Shown here: piece after piece, positions 17,078 through 25,254 of the stretch
How the letters are laid out: each line of letters opens with the position of its first letter
Position numbering within the stretch: the stretch's first letter is position 1
Assembly: GCA_023384105.1 (NCBI GenBank)
Contig: JAHDXR010000001.1
Location: forward strand, 1-64,000
From: Hyphomonadaceae bacterium
GTDB lineage: Bacteria > Pseudomonadota > Alphaproteobacteria > Caulobacterales > Aquidulcibacteraceae
Direction of reading: 5' to 3'
DNA length: 64,000 nt
Made by a program: the position numbers and the translations under genes
Notes under the pieces: model-generated
Told to the model about the DNA's origin: nothing
Database searches by the model: none
The model's input: only the letters and a program-made list of their open reading frames with translations

Positions 17078-18742
17078 ATGGCGGCTTCCACCTTCGGCTC
17101 GACGCCGCTCGGGCTCACGTCGCAGATTCTCAATCTGGGCGCCGTGCTGACGCGCAAGCCGGCGCTGAAAGTGCCGCGCTATCAGCGCCCCTACACCTGG
17201 ACCGACAACGAGGTGCGCGAGCTGATCCAGGATTTGCGCAGCGCGTTCGAGCGCGGCGCGCCGTTCTATTTCATCGGCCAGATCGTGCTGGTGAAGAACA
17301 AAGGCAAGTTCGAGATTTCCGACGGCCAGCAGCGGCTGGCGACGCTGACGATGCTGCTCGCCTACACGCGCGACCGGCTGTCGGGCCGGGCCAGGCAGTA
17401 CCAGGCGCTGATCATGGACGGCGACGAGCCGAGGCTGCTGCTGCGCGAGGACGATGCGGGCTTCTATCTCGGCTACGTGCAGGAGCCGGGCAAGATGCTG
17501 GAGCTGGCGCGCCATCCCGACACCGGCAACGAAGTGCGCGACCTGTTCTGCGCCGCGGCGCGGACGATCGAGTCCGAGATGTCGAAGGTGAAGGACGACC
17601 GCGAGCTTGACGCGTTCATGTCCTATGTCGTGCGCTCTTGCACGCTGAACGTGGTGGACGCCGACGAGCGCGGCTGCGCCCAGACGGTGTTCAACACGCT
17701 GAACAAGCGCGGCTCGCCGCTGTCCGGCGCCGACATCATCAAGAGCGACCTGATCGAGAACTCGAAGCTGTCGAGCGCGGAAGCCGACGCGGCGGCGCGC
17801 AAGTGGGAGGAGACGGAGAGCCTGTTCGAGCGCGAGGATTTCGCGCGGCTGCTCTACATGATGCCGTTCCTGCTGACGGGCGAGCCTTACCTCTCGCCGG
17901 GCGACCTCGGCTCGTTCCGCACCGCGGTGGACCGCGCCGGCGGCGTCAACAAGTTCCTGTTCGACCAGCTGCCGCGCTACGCGCTCGCGCTCCGGTCGAT
18001 CTTCGCCGGCTCGATCAATGTCGGCGCGGCCAGCGCGGACGTGAACCGGCGCGTGGCGCTGATGAAGCAGGTGGAGAAATGGGACTGGGCGCCGGCGGCG
18101 ATCGCGTTCCTGGCCGAGTACGCCGATCAGCCGGAGCGGGCGCGCAAATTCTTCCAGGCGCTCGACCGCTTCACCTTCGCCTGCGAACTCGCGGTGATTG
18201 ACAATCGCCTGCGCGAGAAGCGCTACGCCGTGGCGGTGAAGAAGGCCGGCGACGACAAGGCGCTCTACAGCGAACAGGGGCTGCTGCTGAGCGACAAGGA
18301 GAACGGCGATTTCATCTATACGCTGAACCGCTCGCGCAAGCGCGACCGGCAGCGGCGGCTGCTGCTGATGCGGCTCGAAGCGGCGATGCCGAACGGGCGT
18401 CTGCTGACCATGACCGACGACGTCACGGTCGAGCACGTGCTGCCGAAATCGAGCGCCAGCGCCTGGTGGAACGAGCGCATCCCCGATCCGGCGCTGCGCG
18501 CGGAGCTGGCCAACCTGCTCGGCAATCTGGTGCTGATCACCTACGACCAGAACCGCGCCGCCGACACCAAGCCGTATCCGAAGAAGAAGCAGATCTATTT
18601 CGATACGCCCAACGCGCCGATCCACGCGCTGACCAAGGACATCGCCGCGATCGACGAGTGGGACATGCAGGCGATCGAAGAACGGCACGAGCGGCTGGTG
18701 CGCATCCTCTGCGAGGATTGGGGCCTGGTGCGGGGCGGGTGA
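17078..18742 (+). CDS. DUF262 and DUF1524 (GmrSD-like) protein
   Basis: A 554-aa protein with the two-domain architecture of GmrSD / SspE-type nucleases. The N-terminal DUF262 domain has PRYQRPYTW near residue 34 and the signature SDGQQRLATLTMLL near 85, the motif linked to nucleotide hydrolysis. The C-terminal DUF1524 His-Me/HNH domain has VEHVLPKS near residue 452, LGNLVLITYDQN and a Lys-rich end. Such proteins restrict modified DNA in known cases, but many solitary homologues are uncharacterised. Start: ATG 17078 is 6-7 bases after GGGGGA; ATG 17072 is too close. No methylase, phosphorothioation or other defence gene is nearby. Just upstream (17040-17063) is a repeated ACACAACACCAC sequence. 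Confidence 0.88.
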   Translation: MAASTFGSTPLGLTSQILNLGAVLTRKPALKVPRYQRPYTWTDNEVRELIQDLRSAFERGAPFYFIGQIVLVKNKGKFEISDGQQRLATLTMLLAYTRDRLSGRARQYQALIMDGDEPRLLLREDDAGFYLGYVQEPGKMLELARHPDTGNEVRDLFCAAARTIESEMSKVKDDRELDAFMSYVVRSCTLNVVDADERGCAQTVFNTLNKRGSPLSGADIIKSDLIENSKLSSAEADAAARKWEETESLFEREDFARLLYMMPFLLTGEPYLSPGDLGSFRTAVDRAGGVNKFLFDQLPRYALALRSIFAGSINVGAASADVNRRVALMKQVEKWDWAPAAIAFLAEYADQPERARKFFQALDRFTFACELAVIDNRLREKRYAVAVKKAGDDKALYSEQGLLLSDKENGDFIYTLNRSRKRDRQRRLLLMRLEAAMPNGRLLTMTDDVTVEHVLPKSSASAWWNERIPDPALRAELANLLGNLVLITYDQNRAADTKPYPKKKQIYFDTPNAPIHALTKDIAAIDEWDMQAIEERHERLVRILCEDWGLVRGG

Positions 18743-18793
18743 TAATAGCACTGGCGGGCCATATCGGGCTTGCGCGTACGCCGCTTTCATCCG

Positions 18794-18899
18794 AGTCATT
18801 CCGGACGCGCGCAGCGCGATCCGGAACCCAGGGCGAGCGATGCGCCGGCAGCCCTGGTTCCGGGTCTACGGCGCGTGCGCGCCTCCGCCCGGAATGACT
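18794..18899. repeat. GTCATTCCGG-type intergenic inverted repeat
   Basis: Full copy: AGTCATTCCGGACGCGCGCA at the left end, CCGGAATGACT at the right, with GGAACCCAGGGC and CCCTGGTTCC inside. Same family as 14016-14123 and 32306-32411. Confidence 0.85.
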
Positions 18900-18920
18900 C
18901 CGCTAGCTTGCGAGCGGAAC

Positions 18921-18950
18921 GCAGGCCGGCGGGCCGCCGGCGGTCCATGG
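18921..18950. repeat. Half copy of the ATGGACCGCCGGCG repeat
   Basis: GCAGGCCGGCGGG-CCGCCGGCGGTCCATGG is the right-hand end of the composite family described at 20783-20883; the left end and core are missing. Confidence 0.7.
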
Positions 18951-19016
18951 GCGCGCCGCATCATCCTGCACGCGCGGTGAAGCTGAAACGCCGCCGCCGG
19001 CGTTCAGCGCAGCGGA

Positions 19017-19064
19017 TTAACGGCCTGCTAACCAATCCGCGCCGAGATTTTAACCTCGCGTTTA
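19017..19064 (+). promoter_or_regulatory. Possible CtrA-type sites upstream of the phospholipase-like gene
   Basis: Two near-consensus sites: TTAA-N7-CTAAC at 19017-19032 and TTAA-N7-TTTA at 19050-19064, the second ending 24 bp before the start codon. Each differs from TTAA-N7-TTAA by one base. Regulation by CtrA is inference from motif alone. Confidence 0.4.
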
Positions 19065-19088
19065 TTCCTGCGGCGAGGTTCGGGGCAG

Positions 19089-20768
19089 ATGTCGTTGCTG
19101 TATGCAGTGGTTTTTGCGAGCCGCTGCCGGTCCAACCATCATCGTCTGGTGGTCGATGCGCTGCGGCGCCTCGACTGCGCCGACGCGGAGGACTGGCGCA
19201 ACCTCTTGCTGCACTATCACGCCGAATATCTCGCCGGCGCCAAGGCGCCGGACGAGGTGTTCAAGGATTTCAAGAACCACGTTCTGCATGTGCGCGACCG
19301 GGATTGGGGCGGCGCGGTCGAGGCCTGCGAGGAATGGTATCGGCGCACGGTGCGGGCGCTGGCGGCCAAGGATTGGAAGCAGGCGGCGTGGTCGGCCGGC
19401 GTGCTGAGCCATTATTACGTCGATCCGATCCAGCCGTTCCACACCCACCAGACCGAGGAAGAGGGCGTCATCCACCGCGCGGTGGAGTGGAGCTTCTCCA
19501 AGTCGTACGCGACGTTCCAGCAGATCATCGAGACCGATCTCGGCGGCTATCCGAAGATCGAGGCGCCGGCGGGCGAAAACTGGCTGGCCGAGATGGTGCG
19601 CGCCGGCGCGATGGCGTCGAATCCGCACTATGAGCTGATCATCGATCATTTCGACCTGGCCGCGTCGCTGAAGGATCCGCGCGCCGGGCTCGACCAGGAG
19701 CTGAAGGACACGGTGGCGAAACTGGTCGGCCACGCGGTGTCGGGCTTCGCCCGCATCCTCGAGCGCGCGTTCGCGGAAGCGGCGGTGAAGCCGCCGCGCG
19801 TGGGCGGGACGCTGCAGGCGTTCTTCCTCGCGCTCGAAACGCCGATCCAGAGCGTGCTGAAGCTGATCGACGACGCGGCGGCGCGGCGCGAGGTCGAGGC
19901 GCAGTACGAGGAATTCCGCCGCACCGGCAAGGTGCGCGCGACCTTGGGCGAGGACGACAAGGTGGTGCGCGCGCTCTACGCCGCCGAAGTGCTGAAGACG
20001 CCGCTGTCGTCGCTGGATGCGAAATGGCCGCGCGAGATCGGCTCGAAAATCGGCGAGGGCGCCGCGTCGCGCGGCAAGCCGGCGAAGGCTAAGCCGGAAA
20101 AGGCCGAGACGCCGGCGAAAGCGGCAAGTGCGGTTGAAGCGCCGAAGCCCGAGAAGGCCAAGCCCGCGAAAGTGATCGATCTCGATCCGCCGCACGCGGA
20201 AGCGCCGGCGAACGACGCCGCGCCGCAAGCGGAGAAGCCCGCCAAGCCGCAGAAAGAGCCGCCGCTGCCGCGCGAGCTGCCGGTCGGCGCGCCGGCGGCC
20301 AGGCGCGAGAAGACGCTGCCGAAGACGACGCTCACCGAACGCGCGCCGGTGGTGCAGGCGCCGTCGATCGGGCCGAAAACCGCCAAGCGGCTGGAAGCGG
20401 TGGGCGTGAAGACGATCGCCGACCTGCTCGCGCTGAACGCCGAGGACGGCGAGAACAGGATCGATGCGCGCCATATCTCGGCCCAGACCATTCGCGACTG
20501 GCAGGCGCAGGCGCTGCTGGCGTGCACGGTGCCGGGCCTGCGTTCGCGCGAGGCGCAGGCGCTGGTGGCGTGCGGAATCGCGACGCCGGAAGAGCTGATC
20601 GAGATGGACCCGACCGAGCTGTGCGACGGCGTCGCGCGCTGGGGGCTCTCGGACGAAGGCCAGCGCGCCTGGGGCTCGGCGCCGGCGCCGACGGAAGACG
20701 ACGTCGCCACCTGGATCGCGCGCGCCAAGCGCGCGCTGGAGGAAGGCAAGGCGACGGCGGCGGCTTGA
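19089..20768 (+). CDS. Zinc phospholipase C / P1-nuclease-like domain fused to DUF4332 helix-hairpin-helix domain
   Basis: A 559-aa three-part protein. Residues 1-300 look like the zinc-dependent phospholipase C / S1-P1 nuclease fold: the string SHYYVDPIQPFHTH gives His-x3-Asp-x5-His, and IHRAVEW gives His-x3-Glu, the spacing of the zinc ligands in that family. Residues about 315-415 are a Lys/Ala/Pro/Glu-rich linker. The C-terminus (about 420-559) has APSIGPKTAKRLEAVGVKTI and a second hairpin, matching DUF4332, a helix-hairpin-helix module. No signal peptide is seen, so the protein is probably cytoplasmic, unlike secreted relatives. Substrate (lipid or nucleic acid) is unknown; the HhH domain favours nucleic acid. 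Confidence 0.75.
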   Translation: MSLLYAVVFASRCRSNHHRLVVDALRRLDCADAEDWRNLLLHYHAEYLAGAKAPDEVFKDFKNHVLHVRDRDWGGAVEACEEWYRRTVRALAAKDWKQAAWSAGVLSHYYVDPIQPFHTHQTEEEGVIHRAVEWSFSKSYATFQQIIETDLGGYPKIEAPAGENWLAEMVRAGAMASNPHYELIIDHFDLAASLKDPRAGLDQELKDTVAKLVGHAVSGFARILERAFAEAAVKPPRVGGTLQAFFLALETPIQSVLKLIDDAAARREVEAQYEEFRRTGKVRATLGEDDKVVRALYAAEVLKTPLSSLDAKWPREIGSKIGEGAASRGKPAKAKPEKAETPAKAASAVEAPKPEKAKPAKVIDLDPPHAEAPANDAAPQAEKPAKPQKEPPLPRELPVGAPAARREKTLPKTTLTERAPVVQAPSIGPKTAKRLEAVGVKTIADLLALNAEDGENRIDARHISAQTIRDWQAQALLACTVPGLRSREAQALVACGIATPEELIEMDPTELCDGVARWGLSDEGQRAWGSAPAPTEDDVATWIARAKRALEEGKATAAA

Positions 20769-20782
20769 GCATCGCGCGCTGG

Positions 20783-20883
20783 TATGGACCGCCGGCGTCC
20801 TCGCCGGCATGCGCAACTGCTGCCGACAAGCGTCGGCGCTTGTTCGATAGGGCGCATGCCGGCGAGGACGCCGGCGGTCCATA
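20783..20883. repeat. Composite ATGGACCGCCGGCG inverted-repeat element
   Basis: A 101-bp element: left arm TATGGACCGCCGGCGTCCTC, right arm the near-perfect reverse complement ending GGCGGTCCATA. The arms enclose about 50 bp. It is one of four full-length copies (others at 21460, 24557, 39321); half copies are at 18921, 32446, 47458 and 62205. Confidence 0.85.
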
Positions 20884-20902
20884 AGCGTTCGATCCAGTAA
20901 TC

Positions 20903-21005
20903 GTCATCCTGGGGCGCGCGTAGCGCGAGCCCAGGACCCAGGGGGACCGGCGCGTCGCTTGCCCCTGGGTCCTGGGTTCTCAGCTTCGCTGAGCCCCAGG
21001 ATGAC
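20903..21005. repeat. GTCATCCTGG-type intergenic inverted repeat
   Basis: Left end GTCATCCTGGGGCGCGCGTA, right end GAGCCCCAGGATGAC, with CCCAGGACCCAGGG and CCCTGGGTCCTGGG inside. It is a diverged version of the GTCATTCCGG family; a minimal copy lies at 34689-34726. Its right end reaches the stop codon of the DUF4149 gene. Confidence 0.85.
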
Positions 21006-21023
21006 GAACCGGATCGAACGCGT

Positions 21024-21431
21024 TCAGATTCCCATGACCGTCAGCACGATCGCGGCGATCAGCACCGGAGCGATGAAGGCGGTGAGGCCGGAGGCGACGA
21101 TGCGCGCCGTCTTCAGCACGCGATGGCCCTTGATCGGCTTGTCCTCGCGCGGCGCCAGCGCGAACTTGCACAGGAACGCGAACACGCCGCCGACGGCGGC
21201 GACGGATGCGCCCGCGACCGCGCCCGCCAGCAACGCGGCGATGGCCGACGCGAACGCGATCAGGCCGAGGACGCCGTGGCCGGCGTTCATCACATGCTTG
21301 ACCAGCCGCTCGGCGCGGCCCGCGTCGAACGTCTTGAACGCGACCGGCGAGAGCACGAACGAGAACAGCGCGATCCAGCCGAGCGATGCGCCCGCGAGAA
21401 CGATGGCGACGGCGGTGGCGGTAGCTTGCAT
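21024..21431 (-). CDS. DUF4149-like four-helix membrane protein
   Basis: A 135-aa integral membrane protein with four hydrophobic segments (residues about 3-27, 50-72, 75-92 and 110-134). The LSPVAFKTFDAGRAERLV stretch after the first helix and the GHRVLKTAR segment before the last match the DUF4149 family found in many Proteobacteria. Function unknown. The gene sits between repeat copies with no operon partner. Confidence 0.7.
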   Translation of the reverse strand: MQATATAVAIVLAGASLGWIALFSFVLSPVAFKTFDAGRAERLVKHVMNAGHGVLGLIAFASAIAALLAGAVAGASVAAVGGVFAFLCKFALAPREDKPIKGHRVLKTARIVASGLTAFIAPVLIAAIVLTVMGI

Positions 21432-21459
21432 GCGCCGTGGCTAGCATGAGTCGCGCGGA

Positions 21460-21574
21460 TATGGACCGCCGACGTCCCGCCGGCATGCGCGGACCTATCC
21501 AAGCTGGAGCGCACGGCGCGGCCGCGCTCCTCCTTTAAAGTTTGCGCATGCCGGCGGGACGCCGGCGGTCCATG
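21460..21574. repeat. Composite ATGGACCGCCGGCG inverted-repeat element
   Basis: Left arm TATGGACCGCCGACGTCCCG, right arm ending CGCCGGCGGTCCAT. The interior includes GGAGCGCACGG and, on the opposite strand, AACTTTAAAGGAGGAGCGC, the same core (CTTTTGAAAGGCGGAGC in other copies) that identifies this family as more than simple arms. Confidence 0.85.
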
Positions 21575-21586
21575 GGGGCGACAGCT

Positions 21587-23176
21587 TTACTCCGTTTCGG
21601 GCGCGGGCGGGATCGGCTGGAAGTCGCGCACGAAACGTTCGAGCAGGCGCACGCCGAAGCCGGCCGAGCCGGCGGGCTTCCAGTCGTTGGCGCCGCCATA
21701 GGCGACGCCGGCGATGTCGATGTGCGCCCACGGGATGTCGCGGCTGATGAACTCGCCGATGAAGTGCGCGCCGGCGCCTGCGCCTGCGCCGCCTTCGCCG
21801 CTGTTCTTGATGTCGGCGGTGGTGGAGGCGGTGTCGGCGGCGTAGCTCGGATCGAGCGGCAGCCGCCACAGCCGTTCGCCGACAGTGTCGCCGGCGGCGG
21901 AGAGCTGTTCGGCCAGCGCGTCGTGGCGGCTGAACAGGCCGGCATAGTCGTCGCCCAGCGCGGTGCGCACCGCGCCGGTCAGCGTCGCGAGGTCGACGAC
22001 GGCGGCCGGCTCGAGGTTCGCATCGATCCAGGCGAGCGCGTCGGCCAGCACCAGGCGGCCTTCGGCGTCGGTGGAGACGACTTCGATCGTCATGCCGTTC
22101 ATCGCTGTGAGCACGTCGCCGGGGCGGATGGCGCCGCCGTCGGGCATGTTCTCCGCCAGCGCGGCGACGGCGACGACATGCACCGGCGCGCGCGAACGCG
22201 AGAGCGCGAGCACGGCGCCGGTGACGCTGGCGGCGCCTGACATGTCCATGCGCATATTGCCCATGTTCTCGCTCGGCTTGATGGAGACGCCGCCGGAATC
22301 GAAGGTGATGCCCTTGCCGGCGAGCACGATCGGCTGTTCCGGAGAATTCGGGCCGCGATAGCGCACGATCATCATGCGCGGCGGACGCTGCGAACCGCGG
22401 CCGACGCCGAGAATGGCGCCCATGCCGAGCCGCTCCATCGCCGGCGGGTCGAGCACCTGGATGGCGACGCCTTGCACGCCGCGGAAGGCGCCGCGGGCGC
22501 GGGCGACGAAGGTCTCCGGATAGACCGCGTTGGCGGGCTCGTTGGAGATGTCGCGCGTCCAGGCCATGGCTTCGATCAGTGCGCGGCCGCGGCCGGCGAA
22601 GAGGGCGGACGCCTGCTGCGGCTCGTCGGTCACAATGGCGACAGGGCCGTGCTCGCGCGTCTGGCGGTCGCGGGTGTGGTAGAGATCGGAGCGATATTCG
22701 CCGATGCCGAGGCCGGTGGCGAACGCGGCGACGGCGTCGCCGCCGAGGCCGCTGGCGGCGACGGTGAGACGGCCCGGTTCGGCGGCGAGCGCGCGTCCGG
22801 CGACTGCGCCGGCGCGCTGATAGTCGGCGCCGTCGCTGTCGGGGCGGACGCCGATCAGCATGATCTGGTCCCACGCGCCTATGCCGCGCAGCGAAAGCGT
22901 GGCGCGCGCGCCGTACTCGTAGCGGGCGGAGGCGATGGCGCGCGCGACGGCGGCGCGTTCGTCCTCGCTCAGCATCGCGCCGCGCGCGGCGAGATCGTCG
23001 GCGCCGGCGAGCGGCAGCAGCAGAACCCCGCCGGGCGCGCCGGCCTCGGCGGCGAAGGCGATCTGCCGGTGCTCCGGCGCGGCGGCCTGTGCGGCGCCGC
23101 GCTGCTGCGCGAGCGCGGGCGGCGTTGCGGCGAAAGCGGCGCAGACCAGCGCGAGCGCCGTACCGATGCGAAGCAT
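21587..23176 (-). CDS. Secreted leucyl aminopeptidase (M17 family)
   Basis: A 529-aa zinc/manganese aminopeptidase with a signal peptide (MLRIGTALALVCAAFAATPPALA), so it acts outside the cytoplasm, unlike E. coli PepA. The M17 active site is complete: LAGKGITFDSGGVSIKP (metal Lys and Asp), MRMDMSGAASV (Asp), and VVSTDAEGRLVLADAL (Asp/Glu ligands and catalytic Arg). The first 170 residues are the variable N-terminal domain of the family. Single gene, with the FabH-like gene divergent from it across about 250 bp. Confidence 0.93.
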   Translation of the reverse strand: MLRIGTALALVCAAFAATPPALAQQRGAAQAAAPEHRQIAFAAEAGAPGGVLLLPLAGADDLAARGAMLSEDERAAVARAIASARYEYGARATLSLRGIGAWDQIMLIGVRPDSDGADYQRAGAVAGRALAAEPGRLTVAASGLGGDAVAAFATGLGIGEYRSDLYHTRDRQTREHGPVAIVTDEPQQASALFAGRGRALIEAMAWTRDISNEPANAVYPETFVARARGAFRGVQGVAIQVLDPPAMERLGMGAILGVGRGSQRPPRMMIVRYRGPNSPEQPIVLAGKGITFDSGGVSIKPSENMGNMRMDMSGAASVTGAVLALSRSRAPVHVVAVAALAENMPDGGAIRPGDVLTAMNGMTIEVVSTDAEGRLVLADALAWIDANLEPAAVVDLATLTGAVRTALGDDYAGLFSRHDALAEQLSAAGDTVGERLWRLPLDPSYAADTASTTADIKNSGEGGAGAGAGAHFIGEFISRDIPWAHIDIAGVAYGGANDWKPAGSAGFGVRLLERFVRDFQPIPPAPETE

Positions 23177-23423
23177 GTCGTGTCCCCCAGAGCGTGTGCG
23201 CGCACTATGCGTGCTGCGGCGGCGCCGGCAAGCCGCGGCCGCCGACGCGCAGAATTACGCGACAAGCTGACGCGATCCGATGCGCCGGCGCGCGCGGGCC
23301 AGGCATGCTGCAGTGCGATGACGGGCGCGGCTAGCTCGAACGGCATAGGGGCGGGCGGCGCTCGGCTGATGACGCGGGCGCGCGGGATTGCTAGCGGTAG
23401 CGCCAAGGGTGCAAGGATCTTCC

Positions 23424-24542
23424 ATGACTTACGCTGCGATCACGGGCTGGGGCAAATGCATGCCGCCGGCGGTGCTGACGAACGCCGACCTCTCGACCTT
23501 CCTGGACACGAGCGACGAGTGGATCGTCTCGCGCACCGGCATGAAGGAGCGGCGCGTCAGCCACGTGTCGGCGACCGAGATGGCGGTGGTGGCGGCCAAG
23601 CGCGCCTTGGCCTGCGCCGGCCTCGACGCGAAGGAGCTCGATCTGATCGTCTATGGCAGCTGCTCCAACGACGAGCAGGTGCCGAACACGGCGAGCGGCG
23701 TGCAGTCGGCGATCGGCGCGACGAAGGCCGCGTCGATGGATCTGAACACGGCCTGCACGAGCTTCCTCTACAGCCTGACGGCCGCGACCGCGATGATCCG
23801 CACCGGCGTGGTGAGGACCGCGCTGGTGATCGGCGTCGAGATCATTTCGCCGTTCATGGACTGGGACAACCGCAACGTCGCGGTGCTGTTCGGCGACGGC
23901 TGCGCCGCCGTCGTCGTGCAGGCGACTGATAAACGGGAGGGCGTGATCGGCGAACAGCTCGGCTGCCTCGCCGATGCGCGCCGGACGCTGCGCGTGCGCG
24001 GCATGGGCACGCTCTACACCAATCGCGGCGTCACGTCCGGCGACACCGAGTGGGATTTCGACGGCCAGGAGATTTTCAAGCGCGCCGTGCAGGGCATGGT
24101 GCAGGCGAGCCAGGCGGTGATGAAGAAATGCGGCGTCACGCCCGACGACATCGACCTGGTCGTGCCGCACCAGGCCAATCTGCGCATCATCGACGCGGTG
24201 GTCTCGCGCAGCGGCGTGCCGATGGAGAAGGTGATGCTCACGGTCGAGCGCTACGGCAACATGAGCGCGGCGACCGTGCCGGTGGCGTTGGCGGAGGCGC
24301 TGGAAGAGGGGCGGATCAAGCCGGGCGCGCTGGTGCTGCTGCCGGCGTTCGGCGCCGGCCTCACCGTGTGCGCGCACCTGGTGCGCTGGGGCGACCGGGT
24401 GACGCCGCTGGGCGCGAGCGACGCGGCGCTGCCGCCGGTGAAGAAAACGGCGCTGGAGATGGTGCAGGACATCCGCGCGCGGAAAGTCAAAGCGCACTCG
24501 CACGCGGGGCTGCACGGGCCGGTGTTCATCGAGGAGATGTAG
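23424..24542 (+). CDS. 3-oxoacyl-ACP synthase III (FabH-like)
   Basis: A 372-aa thiolase-fold condensing enzyme. The catalytic triad is present: Cys in LNTACTSFLYSL near residue 111, His in VVPHQANLRIID near 248 and Asn in ERYGNMSAATVP near 278. At 372 residues it is about 50 longer than housekeeping FabH, with a Lys-rich C-terminal extension, and stands alone rather than in plsX-fabH. A specialised acyl starter or secondary-lipid role is possible. The start ATG 23424 follows AAGGGTGCAAGGAT; the longer frame is not supported. Confidence 0.9.
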   Translation: MTYAAITGWGKCMPPAVLTNADLSTFLDTSDEWIVSRTGMKERRVSHVSATEMAVVAAKRALACAGLDAKELDLIVYGSCSNDEQVPNTASGVQSAIGATKAASMDLNTACTSFLYSLTAATAMIRTGVVRTALVIGVEIISPFMDWDNRNVAVLFGDGCAAVVVQATDKREGVIGEQLGCLADARRTLRVRGMGTLYTNRGVTSGDTEWDFDGQEIFKRAVQGMVQASQAVMKKCGVTPDDIDLVVPHQANLRIIDAVVSRSGVPMEKVMLTVERYGNMSAATVPVALAEALEEGRIKPGALVLLPAFGAGLTVCAHLVRWGDRVTPLGASDAALPPVKKTALEMVQDIRARKVKAHSHAGLHGPVFIEEM

Positions 24543-24556
24543 GGCGCTCGGCCCCC

Positions 24557-24692
24557 TATGGACCGCCGGCGTCCCGCCGGCCGGCGCCATCTTTTGAAAG
24601 GCGGAGCACGGAGCGTCCCACGCCGCATGCCGGAAGCGTGCGCTCTATCTTTCACGCGCGAGCGCCGGCCGGCGGGACGCCGGCGGTCCGTG
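24557..24692. repeat. Composite ATGGACCGCCGGCG inverted-repeat element
   Basis: 136 bp: left arm TATGGACCGCCGGCGTCCCG, right arm ending CGCCGGCGGTCCGTGG, core CTTTTGAAAGGCGGAGC at about 24591-24607. It fills the space between the FabH-like and acetyltransferase stop codons. Confidence 0.85.
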
Positions 24693-24719
24693 GGGGCGGC
24701 GCTGCGAAGGCGGTCCGCG

Positions 24720-25229
24720 CTATTCCCGCAGCTTGGCCATGATGATGCTGTCGCGGATGCCGAGGTGGGTTTTCCAGGCGCCGCGCAGCAGGCCTTCGCG
24801 CTGGAAGCCGGCGCGGAGGAAGAGGCTGATCGAATTGGCGTTGTCGGGATCGATGTCGGCGGCGATGCGGTGCAGTCCGAGCGGGCCGAAGCCGTGCGCG
24901 ACCACGAGCGCCAGCGCTTTCGAAGCGAGGCCGCGGCCGGCGGCTTCCGGGCGCATGATGACGCCGATCTCGCCGACGCCTTCGCGCTGCACGAACAGCG
25001 CGATCCGGCCCAGGGCTTCGCCGCCGCTCTCGGTGATGGCCCAGGCGTGCGCGCCTGCGACGGCGAGCGTGTCGGTGATGTACTGGCGGGTTTCCTCGAC
25101 GCTCTTGTGCGCGGGGCTCGACCAATAGGTGTGGGTTTGCGCGTCGCCGTGGGCGGCGAACAGAGCTTCGGCGTCGGCGGTTTCGAGCGGACGCAGCACG
25201 ACGCCCGGAGCTTCCAGGCGCGGCGTCAT
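24720..25229 (-). CDS. GNAT family N-acetyltransferase (RimJ/RimL-like)
   Basis: A 169-aa acetyl-CoA-dependent acyltransferase. The acetyl-CoA loop is visible as GEIGVIMRPEAAGRGLASKA (residues about 85-105), followed by NANSISLFLRAGF, the usual C-terminal signature of RimJ/RimL-type enzymes. The N-terminal VLRPLETADAEALF is typical of the subgroup. It starts 26 bp after rlmN on the same strand and is probably co-transcribed with it. Substrate unknown. Confidence 0.88.
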   Translation of the reverse strand: MTPRLEAPGVVLRPLETADAEALFAAHGDAQTHTYWSSPAHKSVEETRQYITDTLAVAGAHAWAITESGGEALGRIALFVQREGVGEIGVIMRPEAAGRGLASKALALVVAHGFGPLGLHRIAADIDPDNANSISLFLRAGFQREGLLRGAWKTHLGIRDSIIMAKLRE

Positions 25230-25254
25230 GCTCCCCCGCGTGCGGCGGCGCTTG

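Noticed and set aside
16202-18799. An 865-codon open frame antisense to murI and the DUF262 gene
   Set aside because: Same shadow pattern; it even runs through an intergenic repeat.
19089-20768. Reading the KAP-rich linker as a histone-like tail and calling the gene nucleoid-associated
   Set aside because: The zinc-ligand spacing in the N-terminal half and the DUF4332 end give a better explanation of the whole protein.
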